Positions 6,252-10,122 of a stretch of 10,122 nucleotides of DNA are shown in pieces. The stretch covers positions 1-10,122 of the forward strand of contig JALXAI010000562.1 of the NCBI GenBank assembly GCA_026992215.1, given 5' to 3'. The translations under genes were made by a program, and so were the position numbers. The notes below the pieces were generated by a model. It ran no database searches. It had not been told where the DNA came from and saw nothing but the letters and a program-made list of their open reading frames with translations. Position 1 is the first letter of the stretch, and each line of letters begins with the position of its first letter. The DNA is from Desulfobacterales bacterium (GTDB lineage Bacteria > Desulfobacterota > Syntrophobacteria > B119-G9).

Positions 6252-7826
6252 CTAACAAAACATTCGAGGAAAGATCCTGAGCATCACCATTAACCCTTTT
6301 GCCCTGGATTTCCAGCTCTTACCGGCAACTATTTCAATGGCTCCTTTAAACGCTTTGTACAGTTTTTTGCTGTACGGATGCCACCAGAGTCCCTTATTGG
6401 CAAAAGACAACAAATCATCGATTATTACCTGGGCCTGTGTCATCTCTTCCAGGCCTATTTTCCCGTGGGTCCTGCCGATCCCGGACTCCTTGAAACCGCC
6501 CCAGGGCGTTTCCGGCATTCCGTGACTCATTAGGTGGTCATTAATTGTGATTATCCCCGCCTGGATCTTGATTGCTATTTCCCTGGCTCTTTTCCTGTTT
6601 TTCGACCATATCGAGGCAGTTAGCCCCATGGTTGACGCGTTTGCACGGGAAATAGCTTCACTTATGTCTCTGAAGGGCATTACCGGAAGCACGGGGCCAA
6701 ACGTTTCTTCCATCATTATCTTCATCGTATGATCTACGTTGACCAGGACAATGGCGGGGAAAAAATTGCCTGAGTAATTCCCGGGGATCTCTGCCTGTGC
6801 ATATATCCTTGCCCCCTTGCTTAAGGCATCGTCGACATGTTCCTTGATAATTTTCAATTGTCTGGCGGTAGTAATAGCTCCTATGTCCACTTCAAAATCA
6901 GTGTCCGGGCCGATTCTGAGACCTTCAACTTTTTCCCTAAGAATCTGCAGGAATTTCTCGAACACGGCTTCATGCACATATATTCGTTCTACTGCTCCGC
7001 ACGATTGTCCTGCATTCTGTAGACCAGCCCACACGGCTCCCGCAACCGCCCTTTCAAGATTTGCATCTTCGCATACTATCATCGGATCGTTTCCGCCCAG
7101 CTCCAGGCAAAAGGGCGTTAAAGTATCGGCCGCTTTCTTCATAAGCTCTTTTCCAACCCTGGTTGAGCCGGTAAAGAACAGTTTGTCCACGCCCGCGTTG
7201 AGAAATGCGTCTCCGGCCAACCTTCCGGGCATGTTTATGTAGTTGAATAAGCCGGCAGGCAGTTTCGCTGCTTCTATTGCCTCTCTAAGCTTGTGTCCCA
7301 CTTGTTGTGTTTCCGTTGAAACCTTAAGAATTACTGCATTTCCGGCCAGGAGCGCCATAATTACTTCTGAAAATGGTATGGAGAAGGGATAATTCCACGG
7401 GGATATAATGCCAACCACACCGTACGGAACGCGCCGGATCCTGCTTACTTTATTGGCCAGCAGCATGGTGGACGGCAAAATGTGCCGCTCTTTTAAAAAT
7501 TTGTAAGCCTTACTGCAATAGTAGTTTGCCGCAAGAACCGCGGGCAAAACTTCGGTAACCAGTGCATCGATGCGAGTCTTACCGTTATCCCTGGAAATGG
7601 TATCAGAGATATCATCGGCATGCTCAGAGATAAAATCTCTTATTCTGATAATGTAAGAGGCTCGTTCTTTTATCCCCAGCGATGCCCACCGTGGCTGAAC
7701 TTCCCTGGCCCTGCTTATAGCCTCTTTGACGTCTTCATCTTTATTCTGAAGGAATTCAGCCAATTTTTCGCCTGTTGCTGGATTAAAAGAACCAACAGTG
7801 CCCTTGCTTGCAAGCAGATTTTTCAT
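6252..7826 (-). CDS. NAD(P)+-dependent aldehyde dehydrogenase
   Basis: This 524-residue member of the aldehyde dehydrogenase superfamily oxidises an aldehyde to its carboxylic acid with NAD(P)+. All active-site residues are present: Asn145 in PWNYP, Lys168 in ILKVS, the cofactor motif FTGSTRVG (218-225), general base Glu242 in LELGG, nucleophile Cys276 in NAGQSC, and Glu374 in EETFGP. The closing signature PWGGFKESGIGRTHG is at 441-455. After the core is a tail of about 50 residues starting WWHPYSKKLY, longer than in the shortest family members and basic, with a hydrophobic stretch near the end (GLMVMLRIF), perhaps for membrane contact. The start is supported by AAAAGGA at 7835-7841. It lies 80 bases downstream of the SDR gene on the same strand, so the pair probably convert an alcohol to an acid. 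The substrate cannot be told from sequence; a long-chain or hydrophobic one is a guess. It converges on the pseudokinase gene with a 10-base gap. Confidence 0.93.
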   Translation of the reverse strand: MKNLLASKGTVGSFNPATGEKLAEFLQNKDEDVKEAISRAREVQPRWASLGIKERASYIIRIRDFISEHADDISDTISRDNGKTRIDALVTEVLPAVLAANYYCSKAYKFLKERHILPSTMLLANKVSRIRRVPYGVVGIISPWNYPFSIPFSEVIMALLAGNAVILKVSTETQQVGHKLREAIEAAKLPAGLFNYINMPGRLAGDAFLNAGVDKLFFTGSTRVGKELMKKAADTLTPFCLELGGNDPMIVCEDANLERAVAGAVWAGLQNAGQSCGAVERIYVHEAVFEKFLQILREKVEGLRIGPDTDFEVDIGAITTARQLKIIKEHVDDALSKGARIYAQAEIPGNYSGNFFPAIVLVNVDHTMKIMMEETFGPVLPVMPFRDISEAISRANASTMGLTASIWSKNRKRAREIAIKIQAGIITINDHLMSHGMPETPWGGFKESGIGRTHGKIGLEEMTQAQVIIDDLLSFANKGLWWHPYSKKLYKAFKGAIEIVAGKSWKSRAKGLMVMLRIFPRMFC

Positions 7827-7906
7827 CTTGTAGTTCCTTTTGATGTGTTAAGAAGCGGTTTTCCACGAATCTGCAGACTTTACCCGGTGACAGCGACAAT
7901 CATCGT

Positions 7907-8716
7907 TTACTTTCTTCCTTTAAATTCGTCCATGCTTTTATTAATACCCAGGAAATCTGCCACCCGATCAAATACGGGTACCGGAAGACAGCGAAGTAAC
8001 GGCACGGTATAAACTATTGGAGGCATAAACAATCGTGGTTTGTCTCTTTTTATGGCATTGACGATTTTTTTCGCAGCTTCGCTTTTGTCCATTATCGGAA
8101 GTATCGCAGGAAACCTCGTTTTGACTCCTTCGAACATTCCGGTGTTTACATAGAATGGGCACACAACGGTGGTTTTGATGTTGATGCCGCGGGATTTGAA
8201 TTCCATTCTCAGGGATTCATCAAGGCCAAAAACCGCGAACTTGGAAGCGCAATAATCGGAAAGCCTGTTTACTCCTATCAGGCCACCGGCTGAAGAGATG
8301 GTTACGATGTGTCCGGAATTTTGTTTTATCATATCCGGCACAAAGGCCTTTACTGTCCAGAAATAAGCCAGGGTATTGATGGCGAAGGTTTTTTCAATCT
8401 GTTCGTCCGAAAGTTCGAAAAACGGCTTTCCGGAAACGATGCCGGCGTTGTTAATAAGGATATCTACCGTTTCATGTTCTTGTTTTACCATGCTTGCTGT
8501 CTCGTGGATGTTTTCCCGAAGAGACAAATCGCATTGGTAGAATGTTGCAGCTCCCCCCGCTTTCTTGATCTCGCTAACCACTTCTTGCATACTTTCCCTG
8601 TTTATATCCCAGATAACAATTCGTCCCCCCTCCCTCGCGATAAGAATCGCCATCTCCTTCCCGATCCCGCTCGCCCCTCCGGTTATAAGGACGTTTTTCC
8701 CTTTTAGTTGAGTCAT
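7907..8716 (-). CDS. Classical short-chain dehydrogenase/reductase (SDR)
   Basis: This 269-residue classical SDR is an alcohol/ketone oxidoreductase with a Rossmann fold. The cofactor motif TGGASGIG is at 12-19. Asp37 at the end of strand two (WDIN) favours NAD(H) over NADP(H). Further signatures are CDL (62-64), NNAG (89-92), Asn114, and the catalytic Ser142, Tyr155 and Lys159 in YCASK. The sequence style is closest to the retinol dehydrogenase / 17-beta-hydroxysteroid dehydrogenase 11 type, which act on lipid-like alcohols, but assigning a substrate is inference. The C-terminal part (MPPIVYTVPLLRCLPVPVF) is hydrophobic, as in membrane-associated members. The frame stays open upstream to an ATG at 8812, but the family begins at MTQLKGKNVLITGG and an AAGGGAA ribosome binding site lies just before the ATG at 8716, so the shorter start is chosen. 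It is probably the first gene of an operon with the aldehyde dehydrogenase. Confidence 0.92.
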   Translation of the reverse strand: MTQLKGKNVLITGGASGIGKEMAILIAREGGRIVIWDINRESMQEVVSEIKKAGGAATFYQCDLSLRENIHETASMVKQEHETVDILINNAGIVSGKPFFELSDEQIEKTFAINTLAYFWTVKAFVPDMIKQNSGHIVTISSAGGLIGVNRLSDYCASKFAVFGLDESLRMEFKSRGINIKTTVVCPFYVNTGMFEGVKTRFPAILPIMDKSEAAKKIVNAIKRDKPRLFMPPIVYTVPLLRCLPVPVFDRVADFLGINKSMDEFKGRK

Positions 8717-8945
8717 CGCAATTCCCTTTTCTCTTGATGAGTTTGCTGAAAGCTGGTGGCAATGACAGGATTTACCAGTTATGTTCTCTATATCACAATT
8801 AGATTGCTCCAACCAGGAATCAAAAACGGTTCGAATAAAATATGCTCATGCTTATGACCCGACCTAGAAGAAGCTGAATACTGTTTGAATGAAAGTACTG
8901 TGCGAGGTAATTGTTTTTGCTTTCCTGGCTCGGGTTCTAACGAAA
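8717..8945 (-). other. Intergenic region upstream of the SDR gene
   Basis: This 229-base gap follows the DnaE gene and precedes the SDR gene on the same strand. It should hold the SDR promoter, but I find no -35/-10 pair good enough to mark. A short tandem repeat, ATGCTC ATGCTT (about 8842-8853), could be part of an operator but is too short to call. No clear terminator hairpin follows the DnaE stop codon. Confidence 0.4.
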
Positions 8946-10122
8946 CTATTCTAAGCAGGCAATGGTCTCTATTTCCAGTTGAAGAGCTCCATGCATGGAC
9001 ATCACTTTCCCGGTCAGAAGGAAACCGCTATGAGAATCAAGGTGCCTACAAAACTTTGCATATACATTCGGAAAGAATACAGTGTCGTAAATGGCTGTTT
9101 CATCCTCGAAAGAAACAAATTCCATGGGATCTCCGTGCCTGCTGAATACCTCTTTCCTGGTGATTAACCAGCCCAAAACCGAGACGGTTTTTCCCACCCA
9201 TTTTTTCAGGTCTTTTGCCGGAATTATATGGGGCGGAAGGTTGGATAATCGCTTTTTGAGTGAGGTGATGGGATGGGTGGAATAGAGAAACCCGAGCGTT
9301 TCGAGTTCATGGCACAGCCTGGTTTCTTCGGGATAGTCATCTACCAGAGGTACTTCGATTTCGGAGGGCAGGGTCAGCCATTGACTCCGGTTTTTGCTAT
9401 TTTGCCACAGCATGTGGTACCAGAACACCTGCGGGCGGTTGAGTTCTCCGGCAATACTGTCGAGGGCACCACTTTTTACCAGTACGCTGAAATCGGCATC
9501 CCCGACGGGGACTCTGGACAGAAAATCTGCGAGAGACCTGAATTTTCCCTTTTCCCTCACTTTTAATATCCTTTCAATGGTGGCTCTTTTTATGTTCCTC
9601 AGTTCCTGAAGCCCTATTCGTATTGTCTTTTTCTTTCCCGTGTACTGCCAGTCGCTTTCATTTATATCCGGTCCCAGGACCCTGATACCCATTCGTTTTG
9701 CTTCCGAAAGATAGGCAAAGGTCGAGTAGTATCCGCCGCGGTTGCTTATAACGGCCGCCATAAATTCTGCGGGAAAATGAGCTTTAAGGTATGCCGCTTT
9801 GAAACTCACGAGTGCGTAAGATGCAGAGTGTGGTTTGCAGAAAGAATAGCCGCCGAAGGACTCGATCATTTTCCATACTTCACGGATAATTTTTTCTTCA
9901 ACTCCCCTTTTTCTGCATCCTTCGAAGAACTTTTCCCGGTAGACGTCAATCTGTTTATGACTTTTTTTCGTGAGGGTTTTTCTCAGGTCTTCTGCGGTGT
10001 TGTAGTCGAAACCGGCGAGTTTCACGGCGATTTTTGTTACGTCTTCCTGGTAGCACATAATGCCGTATGTTTCCTTGAGTTCATCTTCCAGCAGGGGATG
10101 TAAAGGCTTGTATGGTTTACCG
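8946..10122 (-). CDS. dnaE: DNA polymerase III alpha subunit family, DnaE2-like, 5' end outside window
   Basis: The 3' part of a C-family replicative-type polymerase is visible as 391 residues. The frame is open to the window edge, so the PHP and most palm domains lie beyond it. Visible order: polymerase fingers text (KETYGIMCYQEDVTKIAVKL, then SFGGYSFCKPHSASYALVSF and AYLKAHFPAEFMAAVIS), a helix-hairpin-helix region (IGLQELRNIKRATIERIL, about residues 168-185 of the visible part), and an OB-fold (VGKTVSVLGW to ALQLEIETI, about 309-387). The protein ends a few residues after the OB-fold, without the C-terminal tau-binding domain of the main replicative DnaE1. That, and NRGGYYSTFAYLSEAKRMG, which recalls DnaE2, suggest an accessory, possibly error-prone translesion polymerase. 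No imuA, imuB or lexA is visible to support this. The polymerase catalytic aspartates are outside the window, so activity cannot be judged. Confidence 0.9.
   Translation of the reverse strand, partial: GKPYKPLHPLLEDELKETYGIMCYQEDVTKIAVKLAGFDYNTAEDLRKTLTKKSHKQIDVYREKFFEGCRKRGVEEKIIREVWKMIESFGGYSFCKPHSASYALVSFKAAYLKAHFPAEFMAAVISNRGGYYSTFAYLSEAKRMGIRVLGPDINESDWQYTGKKKTIRIGLQELRNIKRATIERILKVREKGKFRSLADFLSRVPVGDADFSVLVKSGALDSIAGELNRPQVFWYHMLWQNSKNRSQWLTLPSEIEVPLVDDYPEETRLCHELETLGFLYSTHPITSLKKRLSNLPPHIIPAKDLKKWVGKTVSVLGWLITRKEVFSRHGDPMEFVSFEDETAIYDTVFFPNVYAKFCRHLDSHSGFLLTGKVMSMHGALQLEIETIACLE

Noticed and set aside
8717..8812. N-terminal extension of the SDR to an upstream ATG at 8812
   Set aside because: The extra 32 residues have no SDR character, while the ATG at 8716 has a good ribosome binding site and the usual family start.
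1..10122. CRISPR arrays, rRNA, tRNA and insertion sequences
   Set aside because: I looked for regularly spaced repeats, tRNA-like cloverleaf text and terminal inverted repeats with a transposase and found none that hold up.

Overview
The window looks like bacterial chromosome from a member of the former Deltaproteobacteria (Desulfobacterota). This rests on an MglA-type GTPase paired with a roadblock protein, a small MerR regulator of the kind common in that group, and a DnaE2-like polymerase. The lineage is inferred from protein character only; no rRNA or other marker gene is present.

Layout. Positions 1-445 hold no convincing gene, only possible decayed coding remnants on the minus strand. 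A MerR-family regulator follows (446-832, +), then a 224-bp gap with weak promoter and hairpin signals. Next come four plus-strand genes that look like one transcription unit: a roadblock/LC7 protein (1057-1449), an MglA-like small GTPase (1457-2068), a 710-residue acidic helical protein ending in a degenerate CheW-like domain (2124-4256), and a TPR protein ending in a protein-kinase fold that lacks key catalytic residues (4316-6241). The last of these ends 10 bp from a convergent minus-strand block: an aldehyde dehydrogenase (6252-7826) preceded by a short-chain dehydrogenase (7907-8716), probably co-transcribed in the order SDR then ALDH. The right edge carries the 3' part of a DnaE-type DNA polymerase (8946-10122, -), cut off by the window end.

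How the genes may work together. The roadblock protein and GTPase form a switch pair like MglB/MglA of Myxococcus xanthus. The two large downstream proteins are candidate effectors or scaffolds: one has a CheW-like interaction domain and a twice-repeated IExAIDELFV peptide, the other combines TPR repeats with a predicted pseudokinase. This four-gene switch/scaffold/pseudokinase module is the most interesting content here. No motility structure, receptor or CheA kinase lies in the window, so the output is unknown. The SDR/ALDH pair is a plausible two-step oxidation of an alcohol to an acid and appears unrelated to the switch module.
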